A DNA stretch of 64,000 bases, taken from contig NC_088099.1 of the NCBI RefSeq assembly GCF_036370855.1, positions 140,561,517-140,625,516 on the forward strand, given 5' to 3'. Shown piece after piece: positions 14,001-26,000 of the stretch. The translations under genes and the position numbers were made by a program. The stretch is from Dromaius novaehollandiae (taxonomy: Eukaryota > Chordata > Aves > Casuariiformes > Dromaiidae). The notes beneath the pieces were generated by a model. The model saw only the letters and a list, made by a program, of their open reading frames with translations, did not search any database and was not told the origin of the DNA. The stretch's first letter is position 1; every line of letters starts with the position of its first letter.

Positions 14001-17000
14001 CTTTTTCTCTTGCAGATAATAAGTTCAGCCAGTCCTTGTGCAGACTTTTTTTTCCAAAGCTTATCCTCTGAATTTAAAAGAACGCATGTGCAGTCTCATA
14101 CTCACACATCTCAAAGGGCTGTGAAACAATCATTTGATGAGGCAGTCAGATTAATACAAAGGTGTAGTGAAGTGGATTTGAACATTGTTGTATTGTGGAA
14201 GGTATGTATGGTGGTAGCCTTTTTGCACTGTTTTTGTAGTAACTCGGTTATGAAATAGCAGTAGTAGAAATCATGGTGTGGCATGGCATCCTGAACTTTC
14301 AAGCATACTCATACAGAACTTAAACAGATGTACTTTTGTCTGAAATCATGCGAACAAAATTTGCTATCAAAAAGCCAAGACAATTTTCATTGCTGTTACT
14401 ATAATAAGTATGCTTAAATGGTATTACATTTTTCTAGATGTGTGCATTCCTGCAAATGAGTTCTCTCTGAGCTCTTCTGAACTCTTAGAGTGTGAGGTTC
14501 ATTAATACTTGCTTTTATCATAGAATTCTAAGAGTGACTCAGTGTGCTTTGAAGAGGATTTACCAGAATACAGCCACTTACCAGAACACAAATATTAAAT
14601 AGTGGAAATGAGCAGTCTCAACTTCAGCAGTTGTCTGTGCTTGCAAAGTTAAAATCATATGCATAAAATACGTAGGTCATGCTAGCATTTAGATTTTGAA
14701 CAGTACGAGCTCTTCCACTTAATTTAGTGGGAAATCAGCAATTCTATATTATGAAGTTTATGATAGTTTTTGGTCTGCTAATGTTTTTGCTTCTTATATT
14801 CTGTAGGCATATGTTGTGGAAGACAATAAGCAGCTTATTTTGGAGGGCCAGCATCATGTTGCTCTTAACACTGTTGGGAAGGAGGCTTTTTCCTTTCCTC
14901 AGAAGCAGGTAATTTAGTACAAAATCTTTCTTTATAATTGCTTTTTTCCTAAAATGGACTTGACTTGTTCTTAATTGTAAATACAAATAAATGGAATAAA
15001 TCTGGGTGCTTTTGTAGAATCTAACATAAGATTTGAGTTATTGTTAAACGACTCAATTTGCTTACTTCACATTTTTGTGGTATTTGATTAGTCATCTGTG
15101 TAGAAATAGGCTTAGATTAAAGAGGAGAAAGGCAATATACAGGTAATGTATAACCTCACAGTTGTTGAAATAAACCGTTCTCTGGTATTTCAGACTGGAA
15201 CTAGATGAAGAAAAGCTCATTAGTGGTATTAAGTCAAAGTTAGCATGGGTTATTGGTATTAGTAAATTAGTAGAATTTGATTTTTCTTTGAAGCGTTACA
15301 AAATCAAAATAACTTTACTATTATATACAATTTATAAGTAAGTGTTCTTCTAAAAAGTTAGAAACCAGAAGAGCAGAATTGCTGGGGCAGTAAACAAGAC
15401 ACTGAAAGCTCTTGTTGGAAGAGATCAACTAATAATGTGTTACTTCATTTCTAAATTTTATAATCTGTTCAATTACGCAAAGAAAATAGCATCTGTAACA
15501 AACTGGTCTCCTGGTACATGTACAGCTTTTATAGCTGTTATTGTTACAAAAGTTTGTGTAAACATGTATGCTGGATGCAGTTTCTGTATATGAAGACTAA
15601 CAGGCAAAATAAAAGCCAAGTCTTGTACCTGTTCAGTCTTTTGCTGAACAATACAACCCTGTTCCTTCTTGTTTCAGTGCCAGCTTCTTATTTGTTTTTT
15701 GCCAATACTGCAAGCTTCATATAGCTTTCCTTGAGCACTCAGACAGGTTTGCAATAAGAATTACTCATGCACTTCAGCAAGCACACAATATTAAGAACAA
15801 ATGTGACTTGGCTGTAAAATATCGTTTTATGCTGTAACGTAAGTAGTGGATTTCTTTGAACTGAATTTGTACACTTGGCTTTGGTTCATAAGCCTTTAAA
15901 TATTTCCCATCATTAAGAAGTCTTTCTGTTTAGTTTTTGTCCTATGAAAGATCTTAGACTGAAAGGGACGTATTGTTTGAGGTAAACTGGCTGCTATTCA
16001 TTGGCAGTGAAACATAAGAAAATCTAAGCTCTTGTCTCTGAAGAGTGATGTGTGTGTTTCTTTATACTTAAGCACAGAAATTTACTTACTCTGTGCATAT
16101 GTGGGCTCAAGCTATGGTGAACAATACTATACTGTATTACCTTAACTACCCACTCAAGTTGGATGAATCACACCTGCATCCTAAAGTGAACATATCGCTG
16201 AACTTCAGACATGCTAGAGATCTGTGCTTCGTCTTGACTATATTGGAGTTCTAGATGTCTGCATCTGATTCAGTTGTGTAAAGCTAAATGAAATTAATCC
16301 TGCCACCAGTGCCAAGATGAACCCTCAAATTGTTTTGAGAAATGCATGTTACCACCTTAGCATTCACCCTCTATAACCTCAATTTCACATCATACAGTTG
16401 GTACAATGTACATTGATCATATTCACTTTCATCAGTGTAGCTAATGAATTTCCAGGATGTTGTAAAGCATCCTAGGCCTTATGTGGAAACAAAGCTGCAT
16501 CTTTTGAATAAACTGAAATATGATATTTTAAAAGTAGTACTAGTTGTTTTATTAAATGCTAAAGTCCTGTGTCCTCAAAGTAGCCAAAACTCAGGTTTGA
16601 CTTAGACTTTAAGAGCCTGTAATCTCAGTACTGCTGAAGACTGAGAAATAAAATATGCTCACATACTGCTTTTTTATGGGCATTCTGTACCATGAGGAGA
16701 CTAAACAAACTCTTCTGAGATGGAAGTGAGGTATAACAAATTAAGTGATCTGAGACTTTGCATCAGTTAAATATGTGGAGTAAATGAAGTAAAGAATTAA
16801 AAGAATCCTCAAAAATGGGAGTAAATGAGGCTATGTGGAAAAAATGTAGTTCATCTATTAAGATTTGTCTACTATCATTGAATTATCTTACTCTTGCATT
16901 AAGGTCACACAAGCAGTGAAACAGGAAAAAAAATCAGTACTTCTAACTTAACATTTGCAGTATTAGCTTCCAGACCCAGACCTGTAATGGAATAGTCAAA

Positions 17001-20000
17001 TAATTTGTCTTGTAAGTCTTTATTTATTCTCTCTGTTATCAGCTGAGTTAGAAACTCAAGACAGTTTGAGTGTTTTGGGCTGATAAAAGTTAGCTGTCTT
17101 CTGTGGAATAGACAGTAGAGGGAGATGGAGATGCATGCTTTTTACCAATACTTTATAAAGCTCTTAAGTGATGCAAGGCTGCTTAGACTTGAAAAATAGA
17201 CCTATGTGCAGATTCTGAACAAGGTGTCACAGAGGATGCAAGAGTCTGGTTCACTCCCTCCATTTTTTTGCTAACCTACTATCTGTTCCTCATTTTTTTT
17301 TTTTCAGTAACTTTTTTCCTCTTGAATTGAATTGCTTCCACTTTCTGTATGCTGTAGTCACCAGTAAAGAAGTCTTTGTATTTCTGACTGGCAATACAGT
17401 ATTCCTCAACCAAGAAGAGCAATCTTAGAATAGACATGAAGAAAACACGAACAAGATAGAAGGCTGGGCAGCAGGGGGAAATCTGAAAAGTTACTAAAAT
17501 CTTAGTTGAGTTCCTCAAATAACTACCTTGAGCAAATTTAGATAGTTCAGTTTTTGGTTAAAAACTGTATACTGATTGGTTTCTATTGCTTTTGCTAATT
17601 ATTGTATATATCTGAGATGAATTCTTTGCCTACCTCAAGGATTTAGTTTGGATTTATCCAAACTTCTAGAACCCCTCAGAGAAATAAAGCTACAGTAAAG
17701 CAGTCCTGTAGAAGAACCAGTAGAACTGTATTTATTGATGCTGTCACGTTTTTCACATTATTTTGGTAGCTGCTGGTAGATTATCATTCATAGTGTCACT
17801 CATTTTGAATGCAGCGTCAAGATAGGACAATGCAAGTGATAGCTCTGGCTCTTTTTTGAGACTTAAACTTTCAGTGAGTGTTGTCTTAAGAGAGCCTGAA
17901 GAAATGAGCTTTGCAGTTCTGCAGTGTCAAGCTGGTATGTTAATTTAGCATAAGTCCTCTTAAGGTTTCCAAGCTAAGATGTTAGACTGCACTGATTGAA
18001 AGGCAAGGACAGGTATTTTCTTCTGTTTACCTCAATGTGAAAGATGTGATGGATGCAGCAAGGATGTGGAGTAGACAGCAGGATGTGATTACTCCTGCAC
18101 CACAGCAGCATAACTTGCAAGAGCATTTGATTGAAATAACAATCACTGGTTGTCAAGAAAATGACAACAGAAAACTATAAATTTTACATGGAACCTCAAA
18201 TGCATGTGCTTTATTTACTCTTTTACCATATGCATTCAGTATAGAATTATGAACTCTTAATTCTAACTGAGACAATGATAACTGTACCCCTGAAGCTTAC
18301 TGGATTTTTTTTGTAGTTGAATACAGTTAGTTTGTGGGTTTGGTTTGTGTGTTTTTTCTTTATTCTCTCACACTGTAGGGTTTTTTGAGCATAGATTACT
18401 GGGCAGAGTAGACTTTTTTTCAAGTGATTTGGTGAAGTACTTGCATCTTTTTCTTCTAGGAGTTTGGATTCAAGTTAAAGCAACGTTTACAGAATATTGA
18501 CACAGTTAAAACATTTGTTCACACATGTAAAGCTCTCTGAACAGTCAGGAAAGTATTTATCCTCCTATCTTTCCCTCACTTCTAAATATTAAAAAAAAAA
18601 AACTGCTCTTTTGGTACAAGCAGGGCAAAAAAAGCTAAATACAGCTTTCCTTGAACCAGGAATAGAAAGATTTCAAAGTGATAAATTATAGTCTCTAGCA
18701 AGGATATAACACTTCATGTAGGAAGTTAAACTGAATAGGTGCTCAAAGGGTAATAAAGACTAGCTGGATTATTTGCAACTAAGGGCTGTTGTCTTTGACA
18801 GTGACACTGTTATGAGTCTGTTTTGCTTCTTTTGAAGCTTATTTCCTCTTTGAATTGGGTTGTATTAAGTGAAGGTCAGAATGTAACTGCATCCAAAATG
18901 CAACTCCTGTCCCTTGAGCTTTTGACCTTGCTACTGTCCCTTAGGAAGGGGAGAGAAGAAAGTTGAAGTATTTTAAACCTCTGTTCTCAGTCTGGGCCCA
19001 TCTTCCATATCACTTACAGCTTCGTCTCCTAGTTTGCTTTGGCAAATTCGAGCCAAAAGTTTCCAAAGAAAAAGCAAATTCTAATATGGTGGGACTGAAA
19101 TAATAGTGTGGGGTTGGTACATCTGCTGTACTTTTGATTGTCAGACACTTCATGCTGTGGTTGATGAAAAGCTGTCTATTGGAGCTGTCATTTCTGAATG
19201 CCAGCATGTTGGAGTAGTGTGCCTTTATATCTGAAACTTGTTTCATGCATGTGAGTTTACAGTTAGCATCGAGTGAAGTCTAGAATGGGATACAAGTGTC
19301 TGCGAGTGTTTTTGTTTAGATTAGGCATGTGTTCTTGAAGATACTGTCCCCAGGTACAGCCTTTTATTTTCATGGTGAAGTGGTCTTGGAATGCACAAAC
19401 TAGATTCCTTCCAGACAGAGTTAATCCAGATGTGTTCCAGAACTGCATATCATATGCTCTGGGCTGCTGATTCAGTCCTGAGGATCAGACCAGTGCTAGT
19501 CCAAAGTAAAATCCATGAAAGATGGTGTGGATGCTGGCTTCTTGGTACCAGCTGTTTCACTTCACAAATCTAACTTTGAGTTGCACTGCTTCTTAATATA
19601 GATGTAGCTTAGTGACGCTACATCAGTATGGAAGCAGGAATTCTTGAAAGGCATGAGAGGTGTAGGGTTCAAGTAACTTTTTTCAAATGAGTTACTAGAA
19701 GTGATGTCTTGTGCTAGTTCAGTGTTTTGTATGGAGTATGGGGGGAAATACCTCAACATGGACTGTTGGAATGGATTTAAGGCCGCCTTTAAACCAACTT
19801 ACTGAAGGGAAAGTGAAATTCTTAAGAGGAAACATAAGCGTTGAAGTATACATTTTCTTTGTATGAATTAATGTACCTATTACTGTACCAGCTTGAGGAC
19901 TGGCTTTCCTTACTGTCATATGAATAAAATTTCAAATAGCTGACAAACTGACACCTACTTCTTTATCAAGTGTTAGACTCTGGGGCTATAATATTTCTGT

Positions 20001-23000
20001 GTCTTAAAATACATGCTTAAATGTTAATTGCTGTCTTAATAAAATACTACTCTGGAGAATTGTTTCATTGGGTTAGGAGCTAGAGTAAATATATGAAAGT
20101 CATATGGTCAAGAAAAGCCTTAAAGCCTGGCTTTAAAAAAAAATGGAAGTTTGCTATTCTAAAAATGGGAAAGGGTGGAAGAAAACTTCAGAGCTCTTAA
20201 TTTCTTGTTTTTATTTCGTTGCTTTCAAGTGTCTTGTCCGTCTTCCTTTCTATACACTTGGGATTGTTCAAGAGTTTCCTGTTTGGATCTCCTCCATGCT
20301 ATGCATATTGGTCCTTAACACTTAATTAACCATGTTACTAATGTTTTGACTGTCTCAAATTGGTGACTTACGGAAAAAATACTGCTGAATTTCCACACAG
20401 CTTTGAACTTAAATTATGTTTATTTTTCTTCATCTGTTTAAGACTACATTGACCCAATAATTGGGTCGATTTGTTTCTGAAATGAAAATCTTAGAGTTGT
20501 CTAATACTCCACAACAGTTTGAAAAATCCTTTAAAATATCTGAATGTGAAGATATCACTTCATTCACTTGATAAAAAGGAATAACATGCGCTTTGAAACT
20601 CCATCCATGTGTTATGGGCAGACCTATCTATTACATCTATGGTGTAATGCAGAGATGCTTTTAATTGGGTATAAATTTTGACTTTTCCAACTTTAATTAG
20701 CATAGTAGTTCAGTTGCATGAGAAATCTAAGATCATTGTGAATGATTAACATGCAATTCTAAAAATTCAGTGTAAGGGTAATACATGACTCTGAAGCAAG
20801 GTAGCAAAAATCAGACTCTAAAGATGCTGGCTTTTTTTGTGACTAGTCAAAAAGTGACAAGGTTATTTTACTTGAAACAGTAAGCATATATCTAGTTTTA
20901 GGTGTGTATGTCTGAAGCTGTTATTTGTAGATGAGAATCACTTGTGCAGTAAAAATCTTTCTTGAAAACAAACAACTTTCCTAATGTTAATTGTACAGTC
21001 TTGCTGCTGTTGGAAGGCAGTTGTGGAAGAGATGTGGGTCTGTTGCTACAGACTCTATTGTACATTTCCATTGGAAAAAAAACTAAACACAGCTGCAGAA
21101 TAAAAAAATTACCTACAATTCTTCCTACTTCTTCTTCTAGTTCTTTCCAACCAAGTCCATCTGTACCATGACCAGTGTGGATGGATGAGACCTTCAGATA
21201 TACCTTAACATTTTTTTAAAGGGAATATCTTAACCATTGTTTTGTTGTTCTTGTCTGGAATATATGGTGCTTGTTGTGTACTGGAGTCCATAGCGCTTCT
21301 GGAGGCTTTGCAAGGGTCAAAAAGTTGACTTCAGATGTCAGAACTTGCTTTCTTAATGGCAAAAACATACTCTGTTTGGACTGGTATTCTAGGGGTGCTT
21401 TCAGCAACAAAATCCCACCCATTTGGTTCTTGTTTTTGTTTTACTTTGTTTCTAATTGTAAGTGACTGTGAAAGTCTTAGAACTTGAGGCTGTTACCTTC
21501 TTGGAGCATATCCTTGAGGGGAGGGTACAGGTGCCCAAATGGGTACGGGCATCTTTTTTGTAGCCTTGATTCAATTTCCCAAGTTCTAGCATAGGGATAG
21601 AGTCTAATGCATCCTTAAACTTAGCATTATTTATTAGCGGTCTCTAGGCAGCTCCCTGATTTATATGTAGATCTTCTGGTTATCATTTGGAGATGCTTAA
21701 CTTTCTCCTAAAGCATTGCCTAAGAGAATCATGGCTAAATGCTACTTTGTCTAGAACACAGGCTGAAAAATAAAGTTACAAATAGCTAGACTTTGAGCAA
21801 CCTTAGAGATGCAGATATCTTTATCTGAGTCTGACCCCTAGAGACTGACTTGAATTAAGGTTTAACTCTGATGTTAAATTGTTAGTCTTACTGCTTTCCA
21901 GTCATTCAGTAGAAATGTAATATTAGAAGTAAAGGTTTGAAGCATTAAAGACATTCTGCCTTTTCATCAATAAATGTTCCTGCTGCTGTTCATGATGTTG
22001 TTGTCTGTAGAGATAAACCTTCGTATCTGTCTTTTGTAGGGTTTAAAAAAAATACTCGGGAATTCTGATTGGGAGGACTTGGAACAGGTAATTCACTCTA
22101 GGGAAAACTGTAGCATGTAGGATATTGATGTGTTGTTAAAAAGGGCATTGAATAATCAGTTGTACTATACTTTCAGGGGACAGATCAATTTAAATGAAAA
22201 CCTATAATCTAAATTTGTTAATTAGGTAGTACCTAATCTCTGACCAGTATTTTTCATGCTGTCAACTTCCATCAAATTAGATGCCCATAGGATAGAGAAG
22301 AAACCCCAAATTCGTTCAAGCACTTAGTGGATATATTTCACTGTTACTGTGAAATATCTTTCTTGTGCCTCAAATTAAAAGGAATTGGAACTTTCTTAAA
22401 ATGTAAAGGAAAGGATTGCAAGCTTGATAAAACTTCTGAAGTTTTCTGGTTATACCAAGCACAGGCAAACATTGACTGTGATCACACAGCTTGCAGAATG
22501 TTTGCTGACTTCACTGTCTCACTGTCTGTTATTCAGTCAGGTTTTGCTGCCTGTAGTGCTCGTTTTCAATTTATAAGGCACAATCCATCACCCTTAGACA
22601 AAAAGGAGACATTGTTGCACTGTACTGATGACATACTAGTGTTTCTAAATCCTCCCATAGTTAGTAGTTACTGCTATGTTTATTGCTGCAAATTCTTCTT
22701 TTTTCTTTTTTCTTCTAAATTTGGACTTTTTGCACAATAGATTCGTAAGGGAACAACGAAGGGTAGGCACTTCCTCAGTAAATCCTGCTTGCAAAACAGA
22801 TTAGATGATGATAGAGTTACAGTAGTACTCTGGTGCTGGACCAAATGCAGCCCGATTTGCTTTCTTGGCACTGCATCTTTCTGCGTCATCTGATTTCTTC
22901 TGCTTCAGAGATTGAGTCTGCCCATAGGGCTGGGATACTCCCAAGTAGAGTGTCACTGCTTGACTTGGACTTTCAGCTGGGGACAAGGGAAGATAACTTT

Positions 23001-26000
23001 CACATCTGTGAGAGCTTGCTATACAGATCTTACTCTGCCTTGGTGTGCCCTTCAGTCATTGTTAGCATGTTCCCATAAACTTCTGTGTGTTGTTTGCTTT
23101 ATGGTGGATCCATTTTGGGGAGCTTTGCTATTGGCTTTCCTATTGTGAACATTACCGATGCAGTGCTTGGGTTCTTTAGAATTGTTGAGTTGGGAACTGT
23201 TCAAATGCTGTCCCTTTCTTCCTACTTGAAACAAAAATAAGTCCCGTCCCCCCCCCCCCCCCCCCCCCCCCAGCGTGAGCATGTTTTGTGAAACATGCAC
23301 AGATAGTGTTTTCACAAGTGACTGTAAAATCTCTTGTCTCAAAAGAAGCTCTTGAATAAGTCATATCACTTCCTCCTCTAGGACACTAAATACTAAATAC
23401 ATGGGGAAAAAATTGTAAGCTTCATAATGATGTAGATTTGTGTCCTGGAGTTATTAACCGAAAATTTTAACTTCTTTGACTGGATTTCTTGTTGTGTTGC
23501 ACAGTACACTCGTATCAATGTTTTAAACTTCATTCTGAATTTATTTTAGGAATTACCAGAAACAGTCCTTCTAAAGTTTTTTCGACCAGAAAACACCCCA
23601 GTACCTGCAAGACCAACACCAGAGCAGCTCTCCAATCTTATCAAAACCAGGCTTCATTATCCAGAGTCTTTTAGTCACTCATTTCATCAAAAAAGGTTAG
23701 TGTAATGTTTCCTGTAGAAACTGTTGAAATAGCGCTAATTTGATATAAATCGTGTTGAGAGATACTATGTGAATTATGCTGCAGAAGATGATAAAACTGT
23801 ATGGTGGACAAAGGTGAAATGCTGCTGAATTTTGAAACTTTTACTGTTTCAGGGTTGTATATGTGAAATGAAAGTTTTTCTTAAAGAAACAGGCTGTATT
23901 ACTGCAATTCAGTTTAATATTAACTAGTAAACCTATCGAACTTGCTGAAAGTAAAATAAATATTCTGCTGCCTTTCCACTTATTTTTGGGGGGAGGGCAA
24001 AGGAGGAAATAGTGTAACTACTCTGAGGAGCTAGACAGAAAGTAACCTGGTAGTTCTAAGTTTAAAAACTGTTAAAATGTCTACAGTATCTGGCTTATCA
24101 GGATTAACTGAGTGGTTCTGATCTGTGTTGTAAGGAAAGGTGGTAACAGTTTAGATCACTGGAGCTTTTCTCCCAGAAGAATCTCAAAAATAACCCTTGT
24201 AAGAGAGCAGACTGCTAGAGTGGATTAGTTGGAACCTGTAAAATCTTGACTTTTTCACAATTAAAATGAACTGAACAAAGCATGCTGGATTCACTTCCAG
24301 ATAGGAAATGAATTGTTTTCTAAGCAAGAAGATACCTATTTAGGTTTGTGTTGTTCAGTCTGAACTCTATCATGTTCCACTGGCATTTAATTTAATTTCA
24401 GTTAATGTAAGTAAGTTGCCAAAACAGAGGGTTTACTTTATGAAGTGGCTTAATTTGATAACTGTTATAAAGCATGTATTATTCCCATACCAAGTTTTTA
24501 TCTTATTCAGTATAATTTCCAGTGTGAAGAAAAGAGGGGAGGGAAAAAAAAAAACTTGTCAGGTTTAGGATATTTGAACTGTTAAGCAAAGGCAAGGAAT
24601 TCTAGTGGTGCAAACCACTTCATACATAAATAGAGCTATTTCAGCTGCAGTAGTTCATACATCTGTCTGTAACAGTCTCATGTCCTTCTGGCTGCCATGC
24701 TATTTATAAATAATGTCATACTGATTCTGTGTATGCAAAATATCAGTGGACCGCATTAGCTGTATTCAGAGTGGTGGCTTTAATTATCACCAAATGTGCG
24801 TGCTGTCTCGGCTTCTGCTGGGCATTGTTCTGGCTAAAACTTTACGGTGTCAGATGCAAGCAATTCGTCTACAGAAGGCAGTGCAGAAGAGAAGTGTCTA
24901 GTGAAAATATTTTGAAGAAAATGTTCTGAACAGCAGTTTAAAGACCAGCATGCTGGACCAGGCTATCTCGTTGTGAAACTTCTCTTGTTATACATCAGTA
25001 TCTCTCCTGTATTTATGCTTGCGTTGATCTTTCTCAGTTGGACAAAGGAAGGTGGTAACTGAGCTGTGGCTTAGTGTTTGCCTCAATTTTTAGCTTTGAT
25101 ATAAATAACTAGTGAATGTAAGTGGCTATATTGCAATGTATGCTGTCTCAGACAGATGTATAATAGACAACTACATGTTAATTTTACATTAGTTGAATTC
25201 TTAAAAGTCTATTTAAGAGTATAGTTAAGACTATTCAGAATAAAGCTTTTTCTCCTTAAAGCTTTTTTTCCTTAGCTATTAAATTATTTCTCTTCACAGC
25301 CTCTGTCTAGTACCTGTCACTCTCCTACTTTCCAATTGTTCCCAAGCTGTTGTAGATGTGATGATTGATTTACGGCATAAAACAACAAGGTAATGTGTGC
25401 ATATTATTTAATACTTTCAGAGAATGCTTCTGGATTTTAGGAAATCTTAAAATGTTTTAAATGTGTTAAATATCTAGAATAAGTCCCCCCTGCCAAATGG
25501 TTTCTATGGAAGAACACAAGTTGTTAAAGACTTTATATGGGAGTCTTCAGTCACTATTCAGTTTTTGCTTTGCTTCTGACTGCTATTAAGGAAGAACCTT
25601 GAATTGTGACTTCTGAAGAGTTCAGTTAAACTTTGCTAGTTAAAAATATTTCCATATTTTTCCAGAAAAAGACCTGCGAAGTACTAGCTTCTGCAAACCT
25701 ACATTTTAAAACATGTTGTTGAATTTCTTTCATTTTAAAATATCAAAAGAATTTGTAGAGATGACCTTTTGAAATTTAAACTTAAGTATTGTTTCCTGAA
25801 ATATGATTTGGTGTGTCACAATGTCACAGAATCTTAAATGTTTTTAAAATCTCCCCTAGGTTTATCATCTGATTCTTATGACTATGGATTTTTGTTTGGA
25901 GCTGTAATAGTATTTGAGAAAATACTAGCACTGAGGAAATATTTTGTGAATTGTTTCTGAAAGTTTTGCTGATGATTTCTTTGGGAAAGATAGCATTTCA

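Larger units (their letters stand above)
14909..23549 (+). other. TRAPPC8: TRAPPC8 8.6-kb intron
   Basis: This is by far the longest intron of the visible gene; the others are roughly 0.1-2 kb. No interspersed element is recognised in it. It holds the possible cassette exon at 22040-22087, a C24 tract at 23248-23271 and a small inverted repeat near 20451 (GACCCAA-TAA-TTGGGTC). ORFs inside it, such as 22327-22740, show no family resemblance. Confidence 0.85.

Noticed and set aside
22327-22740. 137-codon open frame in the 8.6-kb intron
   Set aside because: No similarity to any family I know, Cys/Phe-rich random composition, and no splice sites in register with TRAPPC8.
23052-23364. Minus-strand frames with a poly-Gly stretch
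   Set aside because: They exist only because the C24 tract reads as Gly codons on the other strand.
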